Of a stretch of DNA of 33,858 nt, positions 23,672 to 31,449 are shown piece after piece. Positions within the stretch are counted from its first letter, which is position 1. Every line of letters begins with the position of its first letter. Both the position numbers and the translations under genes were made by a program. The DNA lies in IMG/VR virus record IMGVR_UViG_3300029268_000489, positions 1-33,858 of that record; one strand, given 5' to 3'. The notes beneath the pieces are model-generated. The model made no database searches and was not told the DNA's origin. It worked only from the letters and a program-made list of their open reading frames with translations. This DNA comes from a virus.

Positions 23672-24319
23672 TTATTTTCCCAATAGACTGTCTACCTTTG
23701 CTTCAGCAACATTTAAACGAGCTTCAATAGCGTCCAATGCTGGATCTGCAGGAGTAGCAACTGCTTCAATAATTTGTTGTGTTACTTCTGGAGTAACTGC
23801 TTCAACACCTGTAGCCGCAATTATAATTTCTTCAACTGCATCAGCAACTTGTTGAGCTACTTCTGGAGTTGGGGCTGGCATATCAGCAACTGCTTGCATG
23901 ATAGCTTCTGTGATTGCGACTGGATCAATAACAACTTTCGGCTCTGCTGTAACAACTGCCATAACAGCGGCTGAAACAATATCAGCAACTTCAGTATGAA
24001 CAATTGGATCAGCTTCAGTTTGTGCTGTAACAACATCAGTAACGATGATAGCGGCTTCTTCATGGAATACGCTTGATGACAATGCAACTACTTCTGCTAC
24101 GTCAACTGGTGCGTCATTTGCTACTGCGGCAACAATAGCGTCAATGTGAGCTTCTGTTTTCTCAGCGATTAATTGGTCAACCTGAACTTCAACTACAGAA
24201 AGTCTTGCGTCTAGTTCTTCAATGCTTGTGGCACTGTCTGTATTAACTGTTGTACCAGTTAGGTTTGCTAATTTGGCTTCTACAGCTACTAATCTTGCGG
24301 CTAAATATTCTAATCTCAT
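23672..24319 (-). CDS. Ala/Val-rich coiled-coil protein, probably structural
   Basis: A 215-aa acidic protein without Cys, Trp or Tyr except near the N-terminus. It has two heptad-like segments near the N-terminus (LAARLVAVEAKLANL; IEELDARLSVVEVQVDQLIAE) and one at the C-terminus (LDAIEARLNVAEAKVDSLLG), enclosing a long Ala/Val/Glu region with a loose repeat built on 'VADIVSAAV', 'AITEAIMQAVAD', 'VTQQIIEAVA'. The matching coiled-coil ends suggest a fibrous oligomer, such as a head or tail fibre or a scaffold. It has a strong AAGGAGAAA ribosome site, its own late promoter with iterons and its own terminator, all pointing to high late expression. No family recognised. Confidence 0.75.
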   Translation of the reverse strand: MRLEYLAARLVAVEAKLANLTGTTVNTDSATSIEELDARLSVVEVQVDQLIAEKTEAHIDAIVAAVANDAPVDVAEVVALSSSVFHEEAAIIVTDVVTAQTEADPIVHTEVADIVSAAVMAVVTAEPKVVIDPVAITEAIMQAVADMPAPTPEVAQQVADAVEEIIIAATGVEAVTPEVTQQIIEAVATPADPALDAIEARLNVAEAKVDSLLGK

Positions 24320-24364
24320 GGGTTTCTCCTTGTGTGGTTAATTTTGTGCCACTATGACACACAA

Positions 24365-24372
24365 GTATTTAC
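24365..24372 (-). promoter_or_regulatory. T4-like late promoter GTAAATAC with upstream iterons
   Basis: The minus strand reads CTGAAGTAAATACTTGTG, about 45 bases before the ATG at 24319. Three phased TTGTCA iterons end nine bases upstream of it. Confidence 0.55.
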
Positions 24373-24381
24373 TTCAGGAAT

Positions 24382-24411
24382 TGTGACAGTACGATGACAA
24401 AGCTATGACAA
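24382..24411. repeat. Three TGACA iterons, 11-bp period
   Basis: TGTGACAG (24382-24389), GATGACAA (24393-24400) and TATGACAA (24404-24411) start at exact 11-bp steps. They share TGACA with the 23537-23555 pair and are in the same position, between a terminator and a late promoter on the minus strand. Confidence 0.65.
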
Positions 24412-24420
24412 TATGCCCAC

Positions 24421-24441
24421 TAAAAAGCCCCTTTCGGGGCT
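24421..24441 (-). terminator. Rho-independent terminator of the GT-A gene
   Basis: The minus strand reads AGCCCC-GAAA-GGGGCT followed by TTTTTA: a 6-bp GC stem with a GAAA tetraloop and a T-run, starting seven bases after the stop of gene 24448-25422. Confidence 0.9.
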
Positions 24442-24447
24442 ACTCAT

Positions 24448-25422
24448 TTAAGAGATTTTTAGTGTAACGTTCCCATTACTATCTGGGACAACTTGCGATG
24501 CAACCTGTTGTGCTGCCGCAGCCTTTGCTTGTTCTTCTGCAACAAACATAGGTCCAATTGTACTCATCAAATGTTGTTGATTTTCCATACAGAATACATA
24601 ACTACCTGAGTGACGTAATAGAATACGCTTGTCAACCCAAATCTTACCACCTAGGTCACGCCAGTTTTCACAGAATGTCCAGTCTTCACTGTAGTAACGA
24701 TTCTGACGAACTGCTGTGTCAAAATATGTTTTCAAGTGTTGGTCATACTTTGGATCTAATCCAATGTCGTTCTTATATTGCTTAACAGCTGGGTGAGCTT
24801 TCAGTTTGTCAAATACGTGCTTCTTCATTAATAAGAAACCAGTACCTGCTTTACTTACTTCTTGGAAGCCATCTGGTCCTTCTTCAGCACCTTCAAATCC
24901 GTTAACTACCCACTTGATTGGCATTGTCTTCATTGGATATAATCCTGCACAAACATCTACGTCACGGTTCAATAGAACTAATAGATGCCATGGCTCCCAA
25001 CCAATGTCAGCGTCAACAAAGAATAGGTGTGTTGCGTCTGGCATGTCTAAGAACTTAGCAGTTAGTGTATTTCGTGCTCGGCTAATAAGTGATTCATTAA
25101 CCATTGTTTCTAATGTCCAATCGATACCAAGTTGACGGGCTGTGTTTGCCCACTTGATAAAAGACATGAATGTTGATTCTGTCAACATACCACCATAACA
25201 TGGCATTGCAATGTGTACCTTTGTTGTACGTAGAAAGTCTACGTTAACTTGTACTTGTCCTGGAGCCGGGGCTTCAGTTGGGGTAGCAGCCGCAGATGCT
25301 TGAGCGGCTTGGTCAGCAATTTCTTGTACTTTTTCTACTGGAACTGTTTTTGGTTCCGTAGATTGTTTTACAGTTTTTACAGCTTTTGCTGGTGCTTTTG
25401 GAGTTGTTTTCTTTGTTGCCAT
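24448..25422 (-). CDS. GT-A glycosyltransferase with Lys/Ala/Pro-rich N-terminal tail
   Basis: A 324-aa protein. Residues 1-60 are a disordered Lys/Ala/Pro/Thr tail. The enzyme domain starts at VHIAMPCYGG (about 73), with NTLTAKFL then THLFFVDADIGW (about 140), where the DxD motif binds metal and nucleotide-sugar, then DVCAGLYPMK and GTGFLLMKK, and near the C-terminus YSEDWTFCENWRDLGGKIWVD with an acceptor/catalytic ED. This group is common in phages and is often annotated as a GT2-like enzyme. The tail could attach it to a nucleic acid or to a capsid. It has AAGAGGACC as ribosome site, which lies in one arm of an inverted repeat. It is followed by a strong terminator. Confidence 0.82.
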   Translation of the reverse strand: MATKKTTPKAPAKAVKTVKQSTEPKTVPVEKVQEIADQAAQASAAATPTEAPAPGQVQVNVDFLRTTKVHIAMPCYGGMLTESTFMSFIKWANTARQLGIDWTLETMVNESLISRARNTLTAKFLDMPDATHLFFVDADIGWEPWHLLVLLNRDVDVCAGLYPMKTMPIKWVVNGFEGAEEGPDGFQEVSKAGTGFLLMKKHVFDKLKAHPAVKQYKNDIGLDPKYDQHLKTYFDTAVRQNRYYSEDWTFCENWRDLGGKIWVDKRILLRHSGSYVFCMENQQHLMSTIGPMFVAEEQAKAAAAQQVASQVVPDSNGNVTLKIS

Positions 25423-25427
25423 TTGGT

Positions 25428-25465
25428 CCTCTTAAATGATGTAAATATTTACACTAGTTAAGAGG
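25428..25465 (-). promoter_or_regulatory. Nested inverted repeats over the ribosome site of the GT-A gene
   Basis: CCTCTTAA (25428-25435) and TTAAGAGG (25458-25465) are perfect 8-bp arms. Between them is the 12-bp palindrome GTAAATATTTAC (25441-25452), which contains a late-promoter-like TAAATAT. In the mRNA the downstream arm contains the ribosome site, so pairing would block translation if the transcript starts upstream. Confidence 0.45.
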
Positions 25466-25478
25466 GGTCGAAATATTT

Positions 25479-27044
25479 TTATTCTTCGTTTAGGTAATCC
25501 TCATTTAAACCTAATTCACTATGGGGGAAAGCAATATAGCTATCACCGTTCTCATCACCTATTCGTATAACAAATACACCGGCATCGTCATCATCGGATT
25601 CATCTTGACCAATCTCCCAACCCATTGCTTGTAATGTTTGTTGGGCTTTCTTCATTTGTTGTATTGAACCATTCCACCATTGTGCGGCTAATTGACGCAA
25701 TATTTCTTCCTCGTCCGGTTCTCTATCATCACTACCAGGTGTAGCAAACTCAGTCATAGCAGTTATACGCATTGGACCTCTACGTTTGAACTTGTTGTTC
25801 TCTTGTTCATAGGTAGTAGGATAAGGTATACCCAAATTTTCAGTTACTTTGTCAGATGATTTGAATGAGAAATCAGTAGGTTTAAACTGTGGATATTTCT
25901 GAATAACTTTCTTTACATAGCTATCTAATATTTCATAAGGTATATCAGTTGCAACTAACTTGGAACCTTTACCTAATCTTAAATAGATACTAACTTTCTT
26001 AGGATGCATAATACGTTGTACAAAAGGACCTTCAGTCATATTATGATTGATGCTTTCTCCTCCTCCACCGTCGCCTCCACCCTCACCTGATTCACTACCA
26101 CCACCGTAGTAACTATATCCCGGAAAGAAGTATCTTCCAAGACTACGATTTTTACTTTTCTTTTTTCTTTTTTTCTTTGCTTCTGCCAAACCTTGCTTTA
26201 CTGTTTTATAAGCACTTTGTAGCACAAACATATATTCTTTATCTGTTATGTCCGATAATATACCTTCAACTGTTGTATTGAAAAATTCATCACCTGCTAT
26301 CATATTCATACCATGAATCATACCTAATTCATCAACATTTTTTTGCTTTGCTACTTGTATAGCAATTTCTAATAATTTTCTTATTCTACGACTTCTACTA
26401 TCTCCGCCGCCATCGTCACTACTGGGTGGGACAAATTCGTTTAATGATCCTTCTGCTAATTCGTTACCCATGCCCATATCTAACATCTTAACAACATTAG
26501 CGGCAAGCTTAGGATTCTTTTGTGTTACAGGATATAAACTCATAACCATTGCGGTCTTGCGTTTATCATTCAATGTGGGCCATGCCGCACGAATTTCACT
26601 TGCACTTGTAATGCCAGGACCAAACTCTACTGTTGGTAAGTAAGCAATATATGCGTGTTTATTAAATGGCTGTAAGTTCTTACCAGTCCAAGGTTGAAAG
26701 TAAGCTGGACTACCATCTTTCTTTGTACCACCTGGCTTGGGTTGTTCGTTCTTATCTTTTTCACTACGAACAAAGATTAATACATCTTCATCTGGGTTAT
26801 AATGTTGTGTGATTTCTTCTGCCTTGAATGGACTCTTAACTTGCACAAAGTGCTTATCAGCTACACCGGCTAATTTTGCTAACTTCTCTTTAATAGCAAA
26901 AGGGAATGGTCTTGTTTTTGTGTCATTAGTAGCGGCTACATACACATCAGCATTATTAAATGCTTTTACTGCACTCTTATATAATGCGGCGTGTCCTGCG
27001 TGAAACGGATGAAAGCCTCCCGGCATAATGACAATAGTTCTCAT
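25479..27044 (-). CDS. Modular protein with N-terminal HIGH nucleotidyltransferase
   Basis: A 521-aa protein. Residues 1-165 form a nucleotidyltransferase of the NMN-adenylyltransferase/pantetheine class: GGFHPFHAGH (9-18), an FVRSEKDK segment (91-98) and GITSASEIR (144-152) in place of the ISSTxIR motif. A helical segment leads to NELAEGSLNEFVPPSSDDGGGD, with an LNE site at 201-203, then a helical unit (219-290), a Lys-rich linker, a Gly/Tyr-rich low-complexity stretch (305-330), a small alpha/beta unit (345-390) and an acidic C-terminal unit (DEEEILRQLAAQWWNG to the end). Substrate unknown; NAD synthesis or sugar activation are options. It lacks the MRxxxFI-type N-terminus, so if it is packaged another signal is used. 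Starts directly after the previous stop. Confidence 0.78.
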   Translation of the reverse strand: MRTIVIMPGGFHPFHAGHAALYKSAVKAFNNADVYVAATNDTKTRPFPFAIKEKLAKLAGVADKHFVQVKSPFKAEEITQHYNPDEDVLIFVRSEKDKNEQPKPGGTKKDGSPAYFQPWTGKNLQPFNKHAYIAYLPTVEFGPGITSASEIRAAWPTLNDKRKTAMVMSLYPVTQKNPKLAANVVKMLDMGMGNELAEGSLNEFVPPSSDDGGGDSRSRRIRKLLEIAIQVAKQKNVDELGMIHGMNMIAGDEFFNTTVEGILSDITDKEYMFVLQSAYKTVKQGLAEAKKKRKKKSKNRSLGRYFFPGYSYYGGGSESGEGGGDGGGGESINHNMTEGPFVQRIMHPKKVSIYLRLGKGSKLVATDIPYEILDSYVKKVIQKYPQFKPTDFSFKSSDKVTENLGIPYPTTYEQENNKFKRRGPMRITAMTEFATPGSDDREPDEEEILRQLAAQWWNGSIQQMKKAQQTLQAMGWEIGQDESDDDDAGVFVIRIGDENGDSYIAFPHSELGLNEDYLNEE

Positions 27045-27410
27045 TTAATAACTTAACTTTACAAAATTAACAACACCCTGAGAGAAATCCTCAACCTTTG
27101 CTCTCATATACACATAGCTACCTTCAATGTTGGTGTACATACTTGAATTTGCATTAGCGTTACTGTCAGCTACTAACTCATACACTTTAAACCAATCATT
27201 TTCAAGCGGACTGGTTGCTAACGTAGCTTGAATAATTATATTACCATTTACGTCTGATAAGTTAATATTAACCGTTTGTAGTGCTCTGGGAGTTATAACA
27301 TATGATGCAGCCGGTTGGCTATTACCGGTAACCGTATAGGAATTACCATTCGCAACCTGTGAACTCCAAGTAGTTTGTGGTAATAATATGAGTGTGGTTG
27401 TTTGGCTCAT
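27045..27410 (-). CDS. Hypothetical beta-rich protein, 121 aa, probably structural
   Basis: A Thr/Ser/Asn-rich protein with alternating hydrophobic patterns, typical of an all-beta virion protein: NGNSYTVTGNSQ, VNINLSDVNGNIIIQATL and a C-terminal YVYMRAKVEDFSQGVVNFVKLSY. No Cys, no catalytic motif. It may decorate the head or belong to tail or fibre. Its start overlaps the stop of the 54-aa gene (TAATG). Confidence 0.7.
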   Translation of the reverse strand: MSQTTTLILLPQTTWSSQVANGNSYTVTGNSQPAASYVITPRALQTVNINLSDVNGNIIIQATLATSPLENDWFKVYELVADSNANANSSMYTNIEGSYVYMRAKVEDFSQGVVNFVKLSY

Positions 27411-27574
27411 TATGCTTTTACAACCTCAACAACTACACTATCACCAATTAATTCTTGGGCAACTTGTTCTAAAGCCGCTTGGATATCAGGACTAGTGATA
27501 CTAGTTCCTTCATCATTGTCTTTTACTATCTTACTAAACGTGATTACAATTGATTCCGTTACAATCTTTGCCAT
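27410..27574 (-). CDS. Small hypothetical protein, 54 aa
   Basis: MAKIVTESIVITFSKIVKDN at the start, then a helical part with PDIQAALEQVAQELIGDS and a final strand VVVEVVKA. No family recognised; the beta-helix-beta pattern suggests a small folded domain. Support comes from a ribosome site (TGGAG) nine bases before ATG 27574, a late promoter motif just upstream and TAATG coupling to the next gene. Confidence 0.75.
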   Translation of the reverse strand: MAKIVTESIVITFSKIVKDNDEGTSITSPDIQAALEQVAQELIGDSVVVEVVKA

Positions 27575-27576
27575 GG

Positions 27577-27606
27577 TAAATACTCCATTTTATTAGAGTA
27601 TTTATC
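27577..27606 (-). promoter_or_regulatory. Late promoter GATAAATAC overlapped by a 9-bp inverted repeat
   Basis: GATAAATAC is at 27606-27598 on the minus strand. TAAATACTC (27604-27596) and GAGTATTTA (27585-27577) are perfect arms with a 10-base loop; the second arm includes the ribosome site of the 54-aa gene. Either an operator overlapping the promoter or chance in AT-rich DNA. Confidence 0.55.
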
Positions 27607-27609
27607 ATT

Positions 27610-28341
27610 TTAAACAGGATCAGGTCGTTTTTCTAATTTGTAACGTTTTCCAAGCATATCTCCATAAATTAATGCCAGATAACTCAATACGCTCTCGTCA
27701 TCATAATCAATAAAATGACTAGCATTACTATATCGATATCTCCAACTATGCTGATTGTTGTGAATCGAGCCTTTAGCCCAATGTTTTAGTGCAGGACTAG
27801 GGTATATTGACTTGTTTTTCTTAAACATATCGTTCAGGTCTACTGCAAAAGTTCCCTCAACTCGTCTAGATTTTAGATAAACTCTAAATTTATGATTAGG
27901 CTTACGCACAAAATGCTTAATTCCTATAAAATCAGATTTTTGAACCTGTGTATAATCTATCTCAATATCTGGAATGTGATTTATAATGTCTCTTAATTCT
28001 TGCAAGTCATTACTAAACACCGCTACAGTATTATGTTCGATTCTAATACTAGATGTTTTATTCTTTTTAATAAGATTTCGCCAATGTATGAACTTTTCTA
28101 ATTTAGAAAGATTGGCCCTCACGTCATCTCGTTCATATGCAATACGATGATAACTTAAGCCTACTGCAGGAGCATCCAATCTATCAACTAGTTCTTGGAT
28201 ATTGTGTTTGATATACCATGTATAACGAACACCTACAAGTTGAAATCTTGCTCGGTATTCGTATTTGTTATAGTAATCACTATCCCGATATTCATAAAAA
28301 TCAACACCGGGTACGTCTTTAACTAATTTCAATAATCCCAT
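27610..28341 (-). CDS. Hypothetical protein, 243 aa
   Basis: A basic, Tyr-rich protein (YEYRDSDYYNKYEYRARF near the N-terminus). The sequence alternates strands and helices: VGVRYTWYIKHNIQELVDRL, SIRIEHNTVAVFSNDLQELRDIINHIPDIEI, HKFRVYLKSRRVEGTFAVDLNDMF. No family recognised, and no obvious catalytic residues. It is full length and overlaps the 3' end of clpA by 23 bases in a different frame, with no clear ribosome site, so translation may be coupled to clpA. It could act on nucleic acid, given the basic surface, but this is a guess. Confidence 0.7.
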   Translation of the reverse strand: MGLLKLVKDVPGVDFYEYRDSDYYNKYEYRARFQLVGVRYTWYIKHNIQELVDRLDAPAVGLSYHRIAYERDDVRANLSKLEKFIHWRNLIKKNKTSSIRIEHNTVAVFSNDLQELRDIINHIPDIEIDYTQVQKSDFIGIKHFVRKPNHKFRVYLKSRRVEGTFAVDLNDMFKKNKSIYPSPALKHWAKGSIHNNQHSWRYRYSNASHFIDYDDESVLSYLALIYGDMLGKRYKLEKRPDPV

Positions 28342-30595
28342 CTTCGCCCACTCTTGCTATTGATTTTTGTGTCACGCTATATTCAATAACGTCATCAGTC
28401 ATAACCGCTGTGATAACACTATTTTTAATGCGTTCAAATAAAATCTTCTTACTTAACGGTACACGAATCAACTCATCAATCTTACGTGCTAACGGTCTTG
28501 CGCCCATCTTCTTATCATAACCCTGTTCAGCCAAATACTCAACTACAGGTTCTGATAAGTTCAATGTAATATTGTGCTTGTCTAACAATGAATCTTTTAA
28601 TTGTTCTGCAAACTTAACAACAATCTTCTTAATCGCAAGCATATCCAATTTGTTAAACTTACATACCAAATCTAAACGATTTCTGAATTCTGGTTTAAAG
28701 AATTCTTTTAGTGCTTTGTCATCCTCACCCGATTTTTCTTGATTACCAAAACCAATGTTATTACGTTCACTATCACTACTACCCAAGTTACTAGTCATAA
28801 TAATGATAGTATTCTTACAGTTAACTTCTTTACCGTTACTACCAGTTACACGCCCTTCATCTAGCATCTGCAAGAAGATGTTAAAGATATCCGGGTGTGC
28901 TTTTTCAACTTCGTCAAACAACAAGATACTATGTGGGTTCTTACTTAGGTCGTTGATTAATCTACCACCACTTACTTGACTGTCACCAAAGCCAACATAA
29001 CCAGGAGGAGGTCCAATCAAACTAGATACTGAATGTCTTTCACCGTATTCACTCATGTCATATTTGAGCAATGGCATCTCTAAGTTTTTACTTAACAACT
29101 TAGCTAATTCTGTTTTACCTGTACCAGTTGGGCCTAAGAACAAGAAACTTGCTGTAGGTTTAGTCTCACTACCAATACCTGCAAAACTAACATATACTCG
29201 TTCAAGTACCTTATCAACTGTTTCATCCTGTCCATACAGTTTACCCTTGACATTAACTTCAAGTGTTTGAATACGATCCATGTTATCACCACTAAGTTTA
29301 TCAGCAGGGACACCTGTAAAGCGTTCAACTTGCTGAAAAATCATATCTTTAGTAATCTGAATTCCCCTATTGCCATCAACTTTCTGTCTAGCACAAGCCG
29401 CATCAAGCAAGTCGATAGATTTGTCTGGATTTTTTCTATCGTGAATATAACGTTCAGCACTTTCTACTGCGGCAGTAACTGATTCAGGAGTAATTTCAAC
29501 ACCATGGAAGTCATTCAATCTTTCACTTAATCCAGTGAGAATCCTGATAGTTGTATCTTTATTTGGTTCGTCAATACTTACACGATAGAATCTACGCATT
29601 AACGCACGATCCTTTTCAAATGATTCATAGTACTCTTCCCAAGTAGTACTAGCGATAACTTTCAATGTACCTTTAGTAATTGCAGGCTTAATCATATTAG
29701 CAAAGTCAACACTTCCTCCACCAGATCCTCCACCACTACCTTTCATTGTGTGTGCTTCGTCAATGAATAATATGGCTTTCTTTTTTGTGTTCAATGCGTC
29801 TAATACGTGCTTAACTTTTTCTTCAAAGTCACCGCGATACTTGCTACCAGCAAGTAGTGAACCTACTTCAAGACTATATACATCGTGATTAAGAATAAAT
29901 TCAGGGCAGTCACCCATAACAATAGTTTGTGCAAGACCTTCTGCGATGGCAGTTTTACCTACTCCCGGATCACCTACCATTAATACATTTGACTTGAATC
30001 GTTTAGCCAATACATTAACAATCTCATCAAGTTCTTTTGCACGACCAATTAGTGGTTCAAGTTTACCTTGTCTAGCCAATTCACTTAGATTGATAGTATA
30101 TTCTTCTAAAATTTCATCTGCTTGACCATCACTTAGTTTAGTAGTGAATTCAGCTCCCTTGTATGTTTTTTGCCAATGAGTTACAAACTCTTGTTTGTTA
30201 ATCCCATACTTCAATAAGAAGTAATGTGCGTGACTATTGCCTTCACTTGCCATACTTAGATACAAATCAATCGTTGTAACTTGTCTACGACCAGTGAACA
30301 ATACTTGTGTTACACTACGGTTCATAACACGTTCTAAACTGTTTGTTTTACGTGGTTGAACTTCTTCCATTGCAATATGTTTTAATTCAATAGCATGTAA
30401 TCCATCTAGATAGCTACCTACTTCCTGAGTCATTAATTCAGTATCAGCACCAAAACTATCTAAGCATTTTTTAAATGGTGTGTGATTAATTAATGATAGT
30501 AGCAAATGCTCAACGGTACAATATTGATGTTTACGTTCTTTTGCAAAAGCAATAGCTTGTTCAATAATGTTTTCAATTTCGGGTGAGTTGGTCAA
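28319..30595 (-). CDS. clpA: ClpA-type AAA+ unfoldase
   Basis: 758 aa, the same length as E. coli ClpA. N-domain 1-140; first AAA+ module with Walker A GDPGVGKT (208-215) and Walker B ILFIDEAH; second with GPTGTGKT (488-495), LLFDEVEKAH and the sensor 2 segment GARPLARKI. The pore-loop 'KYRGDFEEK' and 'GPPPGYVG' segments are present. IGF at 614-616, in the loop where E. coli ClpA has IGL, is the tripeptide that docks onto ClpP, so it probably feeds the host ClpP. It would unfold and degrade host or phage proteins. Start is TTG at 30595 with AAAGGAAAT before it. It follows dnaJ closely, a chaperone-protease pair in one unit. Confidence 0.95.
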   Translation of the reverse strand: MTNSPEIENIIEQAIAFAKERKHQYCTVEHLLLSLINHTPFKKCLDSFGADTELMTQEVGSYLDGLHAIELKHIAMEEVQPRKTNSLERVMNRSVTQVLFTGRRQVTTIDLYLSMASEGNSHAHYFLLKYGINKQEFVTHWQKTYKGAEFTTKLSDGQADEILEEYTINLSELARQGKLEPLIGRAKELDEIVNVLAKRFKSNVLMVGDPGVGKTAIAEGLAQTIVMGDCPEFILNHDVYSLEVGSLLAGSKYRGDFEEKVKHVLDALNTKKKAILFIDEAHTMKGSGGGSGGGSVDFANMIKPAITKGTLKVIASTTWEEYYESFEKDRALMRRFYRVSIDEPNKDTTIRILTGLSERLNDFHGVEITPESVTAAVESAERYIHDRKNPDKSIDLLDAACARQKVDGNRGIQITKDMIFQQVERFTGVPADKLSGDNMDRIQTLEVNVKGKLYGQDETVDKVLERVYVSFAGIGSETKPTASFLFLGPTGTGKTELAKLLSKNLEMPLLKYDMSEYGERHSVSSLIGPPPGYVGFGDSQVSGGRLINDLSKNPHSILLFDEVEKAHPDIFNIFLQMLDEGRVTGSNGKEVNCKNTIIIMTSNLGSSDSERNNIGFGNQEKSGEDDKALKEFFKPEFRNRLDLVCKFNKLDMLAIKKIVVKFAEQLKDSLLDKHNITLNLSEPVVEYLAEQGYDKKMGARPLARKIDELIRVPLSKKILFERIKNSVITAVMTDDVIEYSVTQKSIARVGEDGIIEIS

Positions 30596-30618
30596 AGTAT
30601 TATTTCCTTTATATTTAT

Positions 30619-31413
30619 TTACTTAGCTTTAAAACGCATAATGCTATCAGTTATTTCAGAGTCAATTATATCAGGTATAATTGGTTTAATCAATATGATT
30701 TGGTCGCCAAAAAGATTACTATTGACAATGGGCATGCCTTCTCCTGCTATTTTTAAATGCATATGCGGTTGTGTTTTTGGTGGTATTTTTACTAATAATG
30801 TTTTACCTGCGAGGGTATTGAATTCAAATTCAGTACCAACTATTAAGTCTAAAACTGATATAGTATGATTACAGTATAAATCATTATTTCTTCTTTCATA
30901 CTTTAAATGATTTTGAACGTGGAATTCAACAAGTAATATAGAGTGTGGTATAACGTTTTCATAACGCATTTGTGCTCCGTGAGTTACACCTCTAGGTATT
31001 TGTATGTTGATAGCATGAGTGCCATTAGGTGTTTGTAGTTTTAAATTTTGCGTGTCTCCGTAATATGCTTGTTCAAGTGTGACACTAACTGTTGTTCTAA
31101 ATGTATGGGGTATGTTTGGATTTCTACGATTATGTTGTTGAAACATTTGTCCAAACAAATCATTTAAATCACCGTTAAAATTAAATCCTCCACCCTGAAA
31201 TCCTCCAAAAGGATTACCTTGAGGCATTGGATTATCATATTGCTGTCGTTGATTCGGGTCACTAAGAATACGATATGCTTCTTCTATCTTTTGGAACGTA
31301 GCAGTATCTCCTCCCTTATCAGGATGATGTTTACTTGCTAGTTTACGATATGATTTTTTTATGTCGTCAGGGGTAGCATTTTTAGCTACACCCAACGTTT
31401 GATAATGATCCAT
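30619..31413 (-). CDS. dnaJ-like: DnaJ/CbpA-like J-domain co-chaperone (no zinc finger)
   Basis: 264 aa. The J-domain at 1-65 has the HPDKGGD motif that stimulates Hsp70. A Gly/Phe region follows ([26 protein letters not shown]). Then come the two beta-rich client-binding domains, with [30 protein letters not shown] and the usual [30 protein letters not shown]. The CxxCxGxG zinc repeats of DnaJ are absent, so it is of the CbpA (type II) kind. It would work with host DnaK to fold phage proteins or deliver clients to ClpA, whose gene follows. It has no ribosome site: the -10 box of a strong promoter ends six bases before the ATG. Confidence 0.93.
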   Translation of the reverse strand: MDHYQTLGVAKNATPDDIKKSYRKLASKHHPDKGGDTATFQKIEEAYRILSDPNQRQQYDNPMPQGNPFGGFQGGGFNFNGDLNDLFGQMFQQHNRRNPNIPHTFRTTVSVTLEQAYYGDTQNLKLQTPNGTHAINIQIPRGVTHGAQMRYENVIPHSILLVEFHVQNHLKYERRNNDLYCNHTISVLDLIVGTEFEFNTLAGKTLLVKIPPKTQPHMHLKIAGEGMPIVNSNLFGDQIILIKPIIPDIIDSEITDSIMRFKAK

Positions 31414-31419
31414 CTGAAT

Positions 31420-31448
31420 AGTATAACACCTTATGTGTTAATAGTCAA
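31420..31448 (-). promoter_or_regulatory. Sigma70-type promoter of dnaJ-clpA, with inverted repeat in the spacer
   Basis: The minus strand reads TTGACT (31448-31443), 17 bases, TATACT (31425-31420), then six bases to the dnaJ ATG. The hexamers and spacing are identical to those before dsbA. The spacer holds TAACAC-5-GTGTTA (31440-31424), a candidate operator. Confidence 0.8.
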
Positions 31449-31449
31449 A

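Noticed and set aside
23774-24087. Frames on both strands within the 215-aa gene
   Set aside because: The repetitive Ala/Val codons leave other frames open; their products are Leu/Gln- or Cys/Asn/Trp-rich and not credible.
27402-27596. Plus-strand frame of 64 aa
   Set aside because: It is antisense to the 54-aa gene, which has a ribosome site, promoter and TAATG coupling.
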